From Cellulosimicrobium sp. Marseille-Q4280 (GTDB taxonomy: Bacteria; Actinomycetota; Actinomycetes; Actinomycetales; Cellulomonadaceae): 64,000 nt of DNA. The DNA lies in assembly GCF_943181405.1 (NCBI RefSeq), contig NZ_CALPBY010000002.1, positions 310,001 to 374,000 of the forward strand, read 5' to 3'. The first letter of the stretch is position 1. Every line of letters starts with the position of its first letter. A model generated the notes under the pieces. That model saw only the letters and a program-made list of their open reading frames with translations. It did no database searches and was not told where the DNA came from. Both the position numbers and the translations under genes were made by a program. This document shows positions 41,615 through 50,872 of the stretch, piece by piece.

Positions 41615-42289
41615 TCAGGCGCGGCGCGCGGCGACGCGCCACACGATGCCGCCCAGCAGCAGGCCGAGGCCGAGCAGACCGCCGCCGATCGCGAGGATCC
41701 ACAGCAGCACCGTGCCGCCCACGGTCGCGAAGAACTCGCCGAAGCGCCAGCCCTCCGTCACGACGAAGGACCCGGCGTCCGCGTCCTGGGACGTCGCGAC
41801 CGACACGGTGCACGTGCCGTCGTCGGTCGCCGTGAACTCCGCGACGGTCGCGGCCGACGTCGTGCCCGTGCCGGACGACCCGGTCACGGCAGGGGACGAG
41901 ACGAGGACGGTGGTGCCGCCGCACGTCACCGTGACGTCGTCCGCGGCGAACGCGGCGTCCCCGGGGCCGCCGACCGCCCACACGGTGTACGGCTCCCCGC
42001 CGGCGACCGTGACGTCCGCCTCGCCGGGCACCGCGCCGGACGCGATCGCCGCCGAACCCGGCGACCCTCCGCTCGTGACGACGCCCGTCGGGATCGCGCG
42101 CAGGAAGAGCGTCACGCCGAGCACGCCCGCGACGAGCGCGCCCACGAGCACCACGGCGCCCGCGACGATCAGCACGGTCGCGCCGCGCGGCGCGCGGCGA
42201 GGCGTCGGTGCGACCGGCGGCGGGCCGCCCCACGCCGGTGCGGGGGGACCGGGAGGAGGGCCGGGCTGCGCCGCAGGCGGGTACGTCAC
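41615..42289 (-). CDS. Membrane protein with Pro-rich N-terminus, unknown function
   Basis: A 224-residue protein with a Pro/Gly-rich cytosolic head (residues 1-35), a membrane helix ([20 protein letters not shown]), an extracytoplasmic Thr/Ser/Ala-rich beta region with two Cys ([12 protein letters not shown] and [10 protein letters not shown]) and a second membrane helix ([20 protein letters not shown]) near the end. No family recognised. The GTG is 7 nt after TAGGGT (42297-42302), so leaderless, divergent from pdxT. Confidence 0.75.
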   Translation of the reverse strand: MTYPPAAQPGPPPGPPAPAWGGPPPVAPTPRRAPRGATVLIVAGAVVLVGALVAGVLGVTLFLRAIPTGVVTSGGSPGSAAIASGAVPGEADVTVAGGEPYTVWAVGGPGDAAFAADDVTVTCGGTTVLVSSPAVTGSSGTGTTSAATVAEFTATDDGTCTVSVATSQDADAGSFVVTEGWRFGEFFATVGGTVLLWILAIGGGLLGLGLLLGGIVWRVAARRA

Positions 42290-42326
42290 GTCGGCGACCC
42301 TACCGGCCGACGTATCATCACCCCTC
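42290..42326. promoter_or_regulatory. 37-bp divergent leaderless promoter pair (pdxT side)
   Basis: Minus strand TAGGGT (42297-42302) is 7 nt before its GTG; plus strand TATCAT (42313-42318) is 8 nt before the pdxT GTG. The same 37-bp gap and 7/8-nt spacing occur at 5416-5452. Confidence 0.6.
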
Positions 42327-42950
42327 GTGACGATCACGATCGGGGTTCTCGCCCTGCAGGGCGACGTGCGCGAGCACCGCGCCGCGCTCGAGTCCGCAGG
42401 TGCCCGCACCGTCGGCGTCCGCCGACCCGAGGAGCTCGCGCAGGTCGACGGCCTCGTGCTCCCCGGGGGCGAGTCGACGACCATCGACAAGCTCCTGCGG
42501 ATCTTCGAGCTCGACGAGCCCCTGCGTGCGCGGATCGCCGAGGGCCTGCCCGTCTACGGCTCGTGCGCCGGCATGATCCTGCTCGCCGACCGCATCCTCG
42601 GCGGCACGGCCGACCAGCGCACCATCGGCGGGCTCGACGTGACCGTGCGGCGCAACGCGTTCGGCCGCCAGGTGGACTCGTTCGAGACCGACCTCGCGTT
42701 CGCCGGGCTGCCCGGGGACGACCCCTCGGTGCACGCGGTGTTCATCCGCGCGCCGTGGGTCGAGGACGCCGGACCGGGCGTCGAGGTCCTCGCCCGCATC
42801 CCGGACGCGAGCACGCCGGGGATCCCCGACGCCGCCGCCGGTAGGATCGTCGCAGTACAGCAGGGATCGCTGCTCGCCACGTCGTTCCACCCGGAGATCT
42901 CCGGCGACGCGCGCGTGCACGAGCGGTTCGTCCAGATCGCGAAGGGGTAG
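42327..42950 (+). CDS. pdxT: Pyridoxal 5'-phosphate synthase glutaminase subunit PdxT
   Basis: Supplies ammonia from glutamine to PdxS. The 207-residue class I amidotransferase has [25 protein letters not shown], the nucleophile Cys in [23 protein letters not shown], and the His-Glu pair in SFHPEISGD. Length is typical. GTG is leaderless. It is followed after 6 bp by yebC. Confidence 0.96.
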   Translation: MTITIGVLALQGDVREHRAALESAGARTVGVRRPEELAQVDGLVLPGGESTTIDKLLRIFELDEPLRARIAEGLPVYGSCAGMILLADRILGGTADQRTIGGLDVTVRRNAFGRQVDSFETDLAFAGLPGDDPSVHAVFIRAPWVEDAGPGVEVLARIPDASTPGIPDAAAGRIVAVQQGSLLATSFHPEISGDARVHERFVQIAKG

Positions 42951-42956
42951 GAACGC

Positions 42957-43718
42957 ATGTCAGGGCACTCCAAGTGGGCCACGACCAAGCACAAGAAGGC
43001 GGCCATCGACGCCAAGCGCGGCAAGCTCTTCGCGAAGCTCATCAAGAACATCGAGGTGGCGGCGCGCACCGGCGGCGGTGACCTGGCCGGCAACCCGACG
43101 CTCTTCGACGCCGTCCAGAAGGCCAAGAAGTCGTCCGTGCCGAACGACAACATCGAGCGTGCGGTCAAGCGCGGCAGCGGCGAAGGTGCCGACGCCGTCG
43201 ACTACCAGACGATCATGTACGAGGGCTACGGCACCAACGGGATCGCCGTGCTCGTCGAGTGCCTCACCGACAACAAGAACCGCGCCGCCGCCGAGGTGCG
43301 CACCGCGTTCTCCCGCAACGGCGGCAGTCTCGCCGACCCGGGCTCGGTCTCGTACCTCTTCTCGCGCAAGGGCCTCGTCGTCGTGCCCAAGGCCGACGGC
43401 GTCACCGAGGACGACGTGATGCTCGCCGCGCTCGACGCCGGGGCCGAGGACGTCACGGACTCCGGCGACGTCATCGAGGTGCTGTGCGAGGCGAGCGACC
43501 TCGTCGCCGTCCGCACCGCCATCCAGGACGCCGGGATCGAGTACGACTCCGCCGACTCCGTGTGGCACCCGTCCATGGAGGTCGAGGTCGACGCCGACGG
43601 CGCGCGCAAGATCCTGCGCCTCATCGACGCGCTCGAGGACAGCGACGACGTGCAGAACGTCTACGCGAACTTCGACGCGTCGGACGACGTCATGGCGGAG
43701 CTCGAGAACGACGACTGA
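42957..43718 (+). CDS. YebC/PmpR family protein
   Basis: A 253-residue conserved protein starting [20 protein letters not shown], with [28 protein letters not shown], and [20 protein letters not shown]. Family members are annotated as transcriptional regulators, and some are reported to relieve ribosome stalling at polyproline. The GAAGGGGTAGGAA sequence upstream is a usable ribosome site. Between pdxT and ruvC, as in many actinobacteria. Confidence 0.95.
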   Translation: MSGHSKWATTKHKKAAIDAKRGKLFAKLIKNIEVAARTGGGDLAGNPTLFDAVQKAKKSSVPNDNIERAVKRGSGEGADAVDYQTIMYEGYGTNGIAVLVECLTDNKNRAAAEVRTAFSRNGGSLADPGSVSYLFSRKGLVVVPKADGVTEDDVMLAALDAGAEDVTDSGDVIEVLCEASDLVAVRTAIQDAGIEYDSADSVWHPSMEVEVDADGARKILRLIDALEDSDDVQNVYANFDASDDVMAELENDD

Positions 43719-43780
43719 CCCATCGCTCGACCGACGGCGGTCGTGCTCGGGGAGGCCGGGCGGGCGGGGTGCGCGCGGGC

Positions 43781-43786
43781 TACCAT
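43781..43786 (+). promoter_or_regulatory. -10 box upstream of ruvC
   Basis: TACCAT in the 235-bp gap between yebC and ruvC. Predicted leader about 160 nt. No clear LexA-type palindrome is visible in the gap. Confidence 0.4.
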
Positions 43787-43953
43787 CCGCGCCCCCGTCC
43801 CTCGGGCGCTCCCGCCAGGCCCCCCACGACCGCGCGCACCCCACCCGCCCCTCCTGCTTCCGGCCGGCGGTCCGCGTGATGCGGCGTCGTCGGCTCGACG
43901 GTCCCGCTGCGCGCCTCGGCGGATGAGGCAGCAGGTCGTGAAAGGGTGACGGG

Positions 43954-44517
43954 GTGCGCGTGCTCGGAGTGGACCCTGGACTGACCCGGTGCGGCGTGGG
44001 GGTCGTGGACTCGTTGCCCGGGCGCAAGGCCGAGATGGTGGCCGTCGGGGTGCTGCGATCCGACCCCGAGCTCAGCGTGGACCTGCGGCTGCTGCGCATC
44101 TCGGAACGACTGGACGCGTGGCTCGACGAGCACGTGCCCGACGTCGTCGCGGTCGAGCGGGTGTTCGCGCAGAACAACGTCGGCACCGTGATGGGCACGG
44201 CGCAGGTCGCCGGGCTCGCGATGGTCGCGGCGGCGCGCCGCCAGGTCCCGGTCGCGCTGCACACGCCGTCGGAGGTCAAGGCCGCCGTGACGGGGAGCGG
44301 GCGGGCGGGCAAGGAGCAGGTGCAGCGCATGGTCGCGAGCATCCTCGGGCTGGCCGAGCTGCCGAAGCCCGCCGACGCCGCCGACGCGCTCGCGCTGGCG
44401 ATCTGCCACCTGTGGCGGCCCGCCGGAGCGCTGCAGGGCGGCGAGCGGCACGAGCTCACCCCGGCCCAGCGCGCCTGGGCGGCCGCCGAGCGCACGGCAC
44501 GCCGCGGGCGTGCGTAG
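43954..44517 (+). CDS. ruvC: Crossover junction endodeoxyribonuclease RuvC
   Basis: Resolves Holliday junctions. The 187-residue protein has all four acidic catalytic residues: Asp7 in [10 protein letters not shown], Glu68 in [10 protein letters not shown], and Asp141 and Asp144 in [13 protein letters not shown] with AAAGGG upstream. ruvA follows after 134 bp with its own promoter. Confidence 0.97.
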   Translation: MRVLGVDPGLTRCGVGVVDSLPGRKAEMVAVGVLRSDPELSVDLRLLRISERLDAWLDEHVPDVVAVERVFAQNNVGTVMGTAQVAGLAMVAAARRQVPVALHTPSEVKAAVTGSGRAGKEQVQRMVASILGLAELPKPADAADALALAICHLWRPAGALQGGERHELTPAQRAWAAAERTARRGRA

Positions 44518-44537
44518 GCCGCGTCGGAGCCCCGGGC

Positions 44538-44543
44538 TAGAGT
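44538..44543 (+). promoter_or_regulatory. -10 box upstream of ruvA
   Basis: TAGAGT, giving a leader of about 100 nt that carries GGAGGACACC before the ruvA GTG. Confidence 0.45.
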
Positions 44544-44651
44544 GACCCGTCGTACACCTGTTCGCACCGCTCGTGCCGTGACTCGTCCCGCACGTGCGCG
44601 CCCCTGCGCCGCCCCCCACGGGCCCGGCGCCCGTCGATCGGAGGACACCGC

Positions 44652-45284
44652 GTGATCGCGTCGCTGAGCGGGACGGTGGCGAGCGTGCAGCTCGACCGGG
44701 CGGTGCTCGACGTCGGGGGTGTGGGCTACCTCGTGCACGCCGCACCCGCGACGCTCGCCGGGCTCCGCGTGGGCGAGACCGCGCGCCTCGCCACCAGCCT
44801 CGTCGTGCGAGAGGACTCGTTCACGCTCTTCGGCTTCGCCGACGACGACGAGCGCTCCGTCTTCGAGACCGTGCAGACCGTCAGCGGTGTCGGCCCGCGC
44901 CTCGCGCTCGCGATGCTCGCCGTGCACACGCCCGACGCGCTGCGGCGGGCCGTCGCGGGTGCGGACATCGCGGCTCTCGTGCGCGTCCCCGGCATCGGGA
45001 ACAAGGGCGCCCAGCGGATCGCGCTCGAGCTCGGGGACAAGCTCGGCGCGCCGACCGGGGCCGACGCGCCCGTCGCCGGGTCGGGAGCCGGCACGCCGGC
45101 CGCCGTCGAGGACCGTCGGGACCAGGTCGTCGAGGCGCTCGTCGGGCTCGGGTGGAACGTCAAGGCCGCGGACGACGCGGTCTCGACGGTCCTCGCCCAG
45201 GCGGGGGTCGACGTCGTCGAGGCCGCCGACGTGGCAGGCGCACTGCGCGCCGCGCTGCGCGTGCTCGGCGGGCAGAGGGGCTGA
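44652..45284 (+). CDS. ruvA: Holliday junction DNA helicase subunit RuvA
   Basis: Tetrameric junction-binding protein of 210 residues. The N-terminal OB domain starts [20 protein letters not shown]; the helix-hairpin-helix motifs are [14 protein letters not shown] and [17 protein letters not shown]; the mobile C-terminal domain that contacts RuvB follows a Pro/Gly/Ala linker. GTG start. Followed 2 bp later by ruvB. Confidence 0.96.
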   Translation: MIASLSGTVASVQLDRAVLDVGGVGYLVHAAPATLAGLRVGETARLATSLVVREDSFTLFGFADDDERSVFETVQTVSGVGPRLALAMLAVHTPDALRRAVAGADIAALVRVPGIGNKGAQRIALELGDKLGAPTGADAPVAGSGAGTPAAVEDRRDQVVEALVGLGWNVKAADDAVSTVLAQAGVDVVEAADVAGALRAALRVLGGQRG

Positions 45285-45286
45285 CG

Positions 45287-46360
45287 ATGGCGGACTTCGA
45301 CCGGGTCGGGGCGGGCGGCTTCCCCGAGGACGGCTTCACGTCCGAGCGCATCGTCGCCGCGGGCGCCGACGACCTCGAGCGCGCGGCCGAGGCGGCGCTG
45401 CGCCCACGGCGGCTCGAGGAGTTCGTCGGGCAGCGGGTCGTGCGCGACCAGCTCTCGCTCGTGCTGCAGGCCGCGCTCGCGCGGGGGAGCACGCCCGACC
45501 ACGTGCTGCTCTCCGGGCCGCCGGGTCTCGGCAAGACGACCCTGGCGATGATCATCGCCGCCGAGCTCGGCGCGTCCCTGCGCGTGACCTCGGGGCCGGC
45601 GATCCAGCACGCGGGCGACCTCGCCGCGGTGCTGTCCTCGCTCGAGGAGGGCGAGGTGCTGTTCATCGACGAGATCCACCGCCTCGCGCGGCCCGCCGAG
45701 GAGCTGCTCTACATGGCGATGGAGGACTTCCGCGTCGACGTGGTGGTCGGCAAGGGTGCGGGCGCGAGCGCGATCCCGTTGAGCCTGCCGCCGTTCACGG
45801 CGGTCGGCGCGACGACGCGCGCCGGCCTGCTGCCCGCGCCGCTGCGCGACCGGTTCGGGTTCACGGGTCACCTCGACTTCTACTCGGGCGAGGAGCTCGA
45901 GCGCGTCCTGACCCGCTCCGCGGGCCTGCTCGGCGTCGCGCTCCACCCCGACGCCGCGCACGAGATCGCGGGTCGCTCGCGCGGGACGCCGCGCATCGCG
46001 AACCGCCTGCTGCGGCGCGTGCGCGACTGGGCGCAGGTCCGGGGCGACGGCAGCCTCGACCTGCGCGCCGCGCGCGCCGCGCTCGAGGTGTACGAGGTGG
46101 ACCCGATCGGGCTCGACCGGCTCGACCGCGCGGTGCTCACGGCGCTGTGCACCCGTTTCAACGGGGGCCCGGTCGGCCTGACGACGCTCGCCGTCACGGT
46201 CGGTGAGGAGGCCGAGACGGTCGAGACCGTCGCCGAGCCGTACCTCGTGCGGGAAGGGCTGATCGGACGGACGCCACGGGGTCGCGTTGCGACGCCCGCC
46301 GCGTGGGCGCACCTCGGGCTGACCCCACCGCGCGACGGCGGCACGCTCTTCGACGCCTGA
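45287..46360 (+). CDS. ruvB: Holliday junction DNA helicase motor RuvB
   Basis: AAA+ branch-migration motor of 357 residues. Walker [15 protein letters not shown], Walker [17 protein letters not shown], sensor 1 [10 protein letters not shown] and the arginine finger region [14 protein letters not shown] are intact; the winged-helix C-terminus carries [20 protein letters not shown]. An AGAGGGG site lies 7 nt before the ATG. Confidence 0.97.
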   Translation: MADFDRVGAGGFPEDGFTSERIVAAGADDLERAAEAALRPRRLEEFVGQRVVRDQLSLVLQAALARGSTPDHVLLSGPPGLGKTTLAMIIAAELGASLRVTSGPAIQHAGDLAAVLSSLEEGEVLFIDEIHRLARPAEELLYMAMEDFRVDVVVGKGAGASAIPLSLPPFTAVGATTRAGLLPAPLRDRFGFTGHLDFYSGEELERVLTRSAGLLGVALHPDAAHEIAGRSRGTPRIANRLLRRVRDWAQVRGDGSLDLRAARAALEVYEVDPIGLDRLDRAVLTALCTRFNGGPVGLTTLAVTVGEEAETVETVAEPYLVREGLIGRTPRGRVATPAAWAHLGLTPPRDGGTLFDA

Positions 46361-46478
46361 CGGTGCGACGCACCAGCGGCCCGAACCACCCGGGGCGCCC
46401 GTGACGGCCGTCACAGGGCGTGCCGCGGAGGGCCTAGACTGGACGGACCTGCGGGGAACTCCACGACCGAACGGCTCG

Positions 46479-46507
46479 TTGGTGAACCGTGCGCGCGCGC
46501 CTAGACT
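46479..46507 (+). promoter_or_regulatory. Promoter of yajC-secDF
   Basis: TTGGTG (46479-46484), 17-bp spacer, TAGACT (46502-46507). A second TAGACT at 46435-46440 may be another start. This is the best -35/-10 pair in the window. Confidence 0.6.
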
Positions 46508-46552
46508 GCCGCGCAGAACCCCGCCGACGAACAGGACACGTGAGACCCCGTC

Positions 46553-47017
46553 ATGGATATCAGCTTCATCCTCATCCTCGCCCTCGCAGCCGGTGCGATG
46601 TTCCTCATGACCAGCCGCACCCGCAAGCAGCAGCGCGAGGCCCAGAACTTCCGGTCCGAGCTCGCTCCGGGCCAGGAGGTCATGACGGGTTCGGGGATGT
46701 TCGGCACGATCGTCGACGTCGACGACGAGGCGGACATCATCACCATCGAGTCCACCCCCGGCGCGCAGACGCGCTGGCTGCGTGCGGCGATCGCCAAGCG
46801 CGTCGACGTGCCGGTGGAGGAAGAGACCGAGGAGCTCGTCGAGGGCGAGGAGCCGGCTGCTCCGGCCGCCGCCTACGGCAGTGCGGCTACCATCTCCTCC
46901 GGCTCGTCGAAGGACGACGCCGACGACCTCGTCGTCCCCGACGACCTGTCCGGCCTCACCGACGAGAAGGCGGACAAGGACCGCGACCGTCGCGACGAGG
47001 GCACGGACAGCAAGTGA
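46553..47017 (+). CDS. yajC: Preprotein translocase subunit YajC
   Basis: A 154-residue accessory of the Sec translocon. A single N-terminal membrane helix (residues 3-19) is followed by RTRKQQREAQNFRSELAPGQ and VMTGSGMFGTIVDVDDE, the YajC core. The C-terminal 60 residues are an acidic, charged tail, common in actinobacteria. Begins the yajC-secD-secF unit. Confidence 0.94.
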   Translation: MDISFILILALAAGAMFLMTSRTRKQQREAQNFRSELAPGQEVMTGSGMFGTIVDVDDEADIITIESTPGAQTRWLRAAIAKRVDVPVEEETEELVEGEEPAAPAAAYGSAATISSGSSKDDADDLVVPDDLSGLTDEKADKDRDRRDEGTDSK

Positions 47018-47050
47018 CCACCCGCCGGCCGCACGCGCGGCCGGACTGAC

Positions 47051-47074
47051 GCGATGGGCCCCCGGGCCCATCGC
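47051..47074 (+). repeat. Perfect palindrome between yajC and secD
   Basis: GCGATGGGCCC-CC-GGGCCCATCGC, an 11-bp stem. It buries an upstream in-frame ATG (47054), so the secD TTG at 47099 is the more likely start. Could be a processing or attenuation hairpin. Confidence 0.7.
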
Positions 47075-47098
47075 ACTCGCACGAGAAGAGACGGACAG

Positions 47099-49069
47099 TT
47101 GGCCACCAGCAGCACACGAGCGAGGCCTGTACGGACCCTCGTCTTCCTGGGCGTCCTCGTGGTCGCCCTCTTCGGGAGCCTCTTCGCGGGGACGAAGCTC
47201 GACCCGCAGACCGCCGACGACCCGGGCGGCGCGAGCCTGACCCCGGGTCTCGCGCTGGACCTCGAGGGCGGCACGCAGATCATCCTCGAGCCCGTCACGA
47301 CCGACGGTTCCGAGGTGACGCCCGAGGCGATCAACGAGGCGATCAACGTCATCCGCCAGCGCATCGACGCGCAGGGAGTGTCGGAGTCGGAGATCACCCG
47401 GCAGGGATCGGGCAACATCGTCGTCGGCATCCCCGGTGAGCCGAGCCAGGAGACGATCGACCTCGTCAGCCAGTCGGCCCAGATGCGCTTCCGGCCCGTG
47501 CTCGCGGTCGGCGCCCCGACGGCCGTCCCCGCCGAGGACGCGGCCGCCGAGGACGGGGCCACGGACGACGCGGCCGCCGACGACGCTGCGCCTGACGCGA
47601 CGGAGTCGGCCGACGCCCCCGCCGACGCGGCGACCGACGGTGCGACCGAGGAACCGACCGACGGTGCGACGTCGGGCACGGAGGACGGCGAGACCGTCCG
47701 CCCGGAGAACCCGAGCGACCTCGCCCAGATCACCCCCGAGATCCAGGAGCAGTTCGACGCGCTCGACTGCACGGTCCCCGAGAACCTCGTGGGCGGCGAC
47801 AGCGGCCCGACGGACAGCGCGTTCGTCGCGTGCTCCGCGGACGGCCTGGCCAAGTACGTGCTCGGCCCGGTCGAGGTCGAGGGCACCGACATCGCGAACG
47901 CCAGCTCCGGGCTCCGCGTCGGCCAGACCGGCGCCGTGACCAACGAGTGGGTCGTCAACCTCGAGTTCGACGGCGAGGGCACCACCCAGTTCCGCGAGGT
48001 GACGACGCGTCTCACGACCCTGCCGTCCCCGCAGAACCAGTTCGCGATGGTCCTCGACGGCCTCGTGATCTCCGCGCCCGTCTCGCAGGTCGCCATCCCC
48101 GACGGCAAGGCCGAGATCTCCGGGAGCTTCACGCGGGACAGCGCCGCGACCCTCGCGAACCAGCTGAACTTCGGCTCGCTGCCCCTGACCTTCGAGGTCC
48201 AGAGCCAGCAGCAGATCTCGGCGACCCTCGGCTCCGAGCAGCTCCAGAAGGGCCTGCTCGCGGGCGCGATCGGCATGCTGCTCGTGGTGATCTACTCGCT
48301 CTTCCAGTACCGGGTCCTCGGGCTGGTCACGGTCGCGTCGCTCACCGTCGCAGGCCTCTTCGCGTACGGGATCATCACGCTCCTGTCGTGGACGATCGGC
48401 TATCGCCTCTCCCTCGCGGGCGTCGCGGGCCTCATCGTCGCGATCGGAATCACCGCCGACTCGTTCATCGTGTACTTCGAGCGCATCCGCGACGAGCTGC
48501 GCGACGGTCGCACGCTGAACTCCGCGGTCGAGAAGGGCTGGGAGCGCGCACGCCGCACGATCCTCGCCTCCGACGCGGTGAACTTCGTCGCGGCGATCGT
48601 GCTGTACTTCCTCGCGGTCGGTGGCGTGCGCGGCTTCGCCTTCACCCTCGGGCTGACGACGCTCATCGACATCGTCGTGGTCTTCCTCTTCACGCACCCG
48701 CTGATGCAGCTCCTGGCGCGGACGAAGTTCTTCGCGACCGGCCACCCGTGGTCGGGCCTGGACCCGCGTCGCCTCGGGGCGCGCAGCATCCGGTACGCGG
48801 GCCGTGGCCGGGTCGTCACCACGCCCGGGTCGAGCAGCGCCGTCGAGGACGCGCCCTCGTCCCCGGAGCCGGACGCCGCCCCGGCACGCACCCGTGCCGA
48901 GACGCCCGCTCGCGAGACCGTCGCGGCCGGCGTCGGAGGCGGTGACGGGCCACGCATGACGATCGCCGAGCGGCGGGCTGCACAGCGGCGGGCCGCCGTC
49001 GAGGGAACCGTCGAGGACCAGCCTTCCGACGCGCCGTCGTCCGCGGGCGAGAACGAGGAGAAGCACTGA
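47099..49069 (+). CDS. secD: Protein translocase subunit SecD
   Basis: Proton-driven export motor of 656 residues from TTG 47099 (AGAAGAG lies about 10 nt upstream). One N-terminal helix (TLVFLGVLVVALFGSLFAG), a large periplasmic part with the P1 motif LTPGLALDLEGGTQIIL, and a C-terminal membrane block with VAGLIVAIGITADSFIVYFE. Residues about 140-215 are an Ala/Asp/Thr/Glu-rich insertion, and the C-terminal 90 residues are a charged cytosolic tail; both are typical of actinobacterial SecD. secF follows with a TGATG overlap. Confidence 0.96.
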   Translation: MATSSTRARPVRTLVFLGVLVVALFGSLFAGTKLDPQTADDPGGASLTPGLALDLEGGTQIILEPVTTDGSEVTPEAINEAINVIRQRIDAQGVSESEITRQGSGNIVVGIPGEPSQETIDLVSQSAQMRFRPVLAVGAPTAVPAEDAAAEDGATDDAAADDAAPDATESADAPADAATDGATEEPTDGATSGTEDGETVRPENPSDLAQITPEIQEQFDALDCTVPENLVGGDSGPTDSAFVACSADGLAKYVLGPVEVEGTDIANASSGLRVGQTGAVTNEWVVNLEFDGEGTTQFREVTTRLTTLPSPQNQFAMVLDGLVISAPVSQVAIPDGKAEISGSFTRDSAATLANQLNFGSLPLTFEVQSQQQISATLGSEQLQKGLLAGAIGMLLVVIYSLFQYRVLGLVTVASLTVAGLFAYGIITLLSWTIGYRLSLAGVAGLIVAIGITADSFIVYFERIRDELRDGRTLNSAVEKGWERARRTILASDAVNFVAAIVLYFLAVGGVRGFAFTLGLTTLIDIVVVFLFTHPLMQLLARTKFFATGHPWSGLDPRRLGARSIRYAGRGRVVTTPGSSSAVEDAPSSPEPDAAPARTRAETPARETVAAGVGGGDGPRMTIAERRAAQRRAAVEGTVEDQPSDAPSSAGENEEKH

Positions 49070-50193
49070 TGGCCAGCGGATTCGCCCAGTGGGGCAACGA
49101 CCTCTACACCGGTCGCCGGTCCTACGCCATCGTCGCGCGGCGCAGGCGGTACTTCGTCGCGGCGATCGTCGCGGTCGTGCTCTCGCTGGCGATCATCGGC
49201 GTCCGGATGGCCGGAGGCGGCCTCAACCTCGGCATCGAGTTCCGCGGTGGCTCCGAGTTCACCGTCTCGCAGGCCGCGGACACGTCGCAGCAGCCGGCGA
49301 TCGAGGCCGTGCAGTCCGTCGCGCCCGAGGAGGTGCCGCGGATCTCGACGGTCGGCGCGAACAGCGTCCGCGTCCAGACGGCACAGCTGAGCAACGAGGA
49401 GGTCGAGGACGTCCGGGCAGCGCTCGCCGACGCCTACGAGGTCGAGGTCGGGGACGTCACGAGCGCGTTCATCGGCCCGACCTGGGGCCAGGACGTCTCG
49501 CAGAAGGCGATCGTCGGTCTCGTCGTCTTCCTCCTGCTCGTGAGCCTCGTCATGACGGTCTACTTCCGGAACTGGCGCATGGCCCTCGCGGCCGTCGTCG
49601 CGCTGTTCCACGACCTGATCGTCACGGTCGGCATCTACGCGCTCATCGGCTGGGAGATCACCCCGGCGACGGTCATCGGTCTGCTGACGATCCTCGCGTA
49701 CTCGATCTACGACACCGTCGTGGTCTTCGACAAGGTGCGCGAGAACACGACCGGCATCCTCAACCAGACCCGGAGCACGTACGCCGAGCGCGCGAACCTC
49801 GCGATCAACCAGACGATGGTCCGGTCGATCAACACGTCCGTCGTCGCGCTCCTCCCGGTCGCCGCGATCCTCTTCATCGGGGCGTTCCTCCTCGGCGCCG
49901 GCACGTTGCGCGACATCGCGCTCGCGCTGTTCGTCGGCATGGCGGTCGGTGCGTACTCGTCGATCTTCCTCGCGACCCCCCTCGAGGTGGCGTTCCGCGA
50001 GCGCGAGACGGCGATCTCCGAGCACACGCGCAAGGTCCTCGACCTGCGCGCGGACCGCGCGGCGGAGCTCGGCGACGAGGGAGCCGAGGACGCGGTCCTC
50101 GCCGCGGCGGGTGTCGACGGCAGCCGCCAGCTCCAGCCGGGTGCGCACCAGGGGAACAGGGCGCAGCCGCGGAAGCGGCGCACCGCCCGATGA
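49069..50193 (+). CDS. secF: Protein translocase subunit SecF
   Basis: Partner of SecD, 374 residues with six membrane helices. LNLGIEFRGGSEFTV is the conserved periplasmic D4-like motif; FRNWRMALAAVVALFHDLIV, LTILAYSIYDTVVVFDKVRE and NTSVVALLPVAAILFIGAFL are family signatures. The C-terminal 60 residues are charged and cytosolic. apt overlaps its stop by ATGA. Confidence 0.97.
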   Translation: MASGFAQWGNDLYTGRRSYAIVARRRRYFVAAIVAVVLSLAIIGVRMAGGGLNLGIEFRGGSEFTVSQAADTSQQPAIEAVQSVAPEEVPRISTVGANSVRVQTAQLSNEEVEDVRAALADAYEVEVGDVTSAFIGPTWGQDVSQKAIVGLVVFLLLVSLVMTVYFRNWRMALAAVVALFHDLIVTVGIYALIGWEITPATVIGLLTILAYSIYDTVVVFDKVRENTTGILNQTRSTYAERANLAINQTMVRSINTSVVALLPVAAILFIGAFLLGAGTLRDIALALFVGMAVGAYSSIFLATPLEVAFRERETAISEHTRKVLDLRADRAAELGDEGAEDAVLAAAGVDGSRQLQPGAHQGNRAQPRKRRTAR

Positions 50194-50795
50194 CGGCCGA
50201 GCACGTCCCGGCCGCCGGGACCGACGGCCTGCGGGCCGTCGGTCTCGGCGGCCTCGGACCCGACCGGTCGGCGCGGGTGCTCGAGCTGGTGCGGTCGGTG
50301 CCCGACTACCCGGGACCGGGGATCACGTTCCGCGACATCACCGGCCTCCTCGCCGACGGTGACGCGTTCCGGCACGTGATCGAGGCGCTGGGTCACGTGG
50401 TCGACGCCGTCGACGGGGGCATCGACCTCGTCGCCGGGCTGGAGGCCCGTGGCTTCCTGCTCGGCGCGCCGCTCGCGACGCACCTCGGGGTCGGCTTCGT
50501 CCCGCTGCGCAAGGCGGGCAAGCTCCCGCCGCCGACGGACGCCGTGACCTACGACCTCGAGTACGGCACCGCCACGATCGAGCTGCGCGCGGGAACACTG
50601 CGACCCGGCGCACGCGTTCTGGTGGTGGACGACGTGCTCGCGACGGGCGGTACTGCCGCCGCGGGAGCGGAGCTGGTCGAGCGGGCCGGAGGCGTCGTCG
50701 TCGGGCTGGCGTTCCTCATGGAGCTCGACGGTCTGGGCGGTCGCGACCGCCTCGCGGGACGCGGGGTGACCACGCTCCTGCACGTGGGGTCGTAG
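50190..50795 (+). CDS. apt: Adenine phosphoribosyltransferase
   Basis: Salvages adenine to AMP with PRPP; 201 residues. The PRPP loop [17 protein letters not shown] and the [14 protein letters not shown] and [14 protein letters not shown] segments are diagnostic. The N-terminal 25 residues extend beyond the usual start. Its TAG stop (50793-50795) is also the start of the rel -10 box. The secDF-apt-rel order is conserved in actinobacteria. Confidence 0.96.
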   Translation: MTAEHVPAAGTDGLRAVGLGGLGPDRSARVLELVRSVPDYPGPGITFRDITGLLADGDAFRHVIEALGHVVDAVDGGIDLVAGLEARGFLLGAPLATHLGVGFVPLRKAGKLPPPTDAVTYDLEYGTATIELRAGTLRPGARVLVVDDVLATGGTAAAGAELVERAGGVVVGLAFLMELDGLGGRDRLAGRGVTTLLHVGS

Positions 50796-50798
50796 GAT
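50793..50798 (+). promoter_or_regulatory. -10 box of rel overlapping the apt stop codon
   Basis: TAGGAT; its first three bases are the apt stop. Predicts a leader of about 70 nt before rel with a strong GGAGGGAGG ribosome site. Confidence 0.5.
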
Positions 50799-50872
50799 TG
50801 CCACTCCGGTCGGTGCGGCAGGTCGTCGCACGAACGTCGGCGCACGTCGGCCGCACACGGAGGGAGGCGCAC

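Noticed and set aside
43719-43953. LexA (SOS) box upstream of ruvC
   Set aside because: No GAAC-N4-GTTC type palindrome is visible in the gap.
44726-49066. A very long open frame (1,446 codons) on the minus strand opposite ruvA-ruvB-yajC-secD
   Set aside because: It is the complement of well-supported genes. High GC3 removes stop codons on the opposite strand; the translated product is Arg/Asp-rich with no domains.
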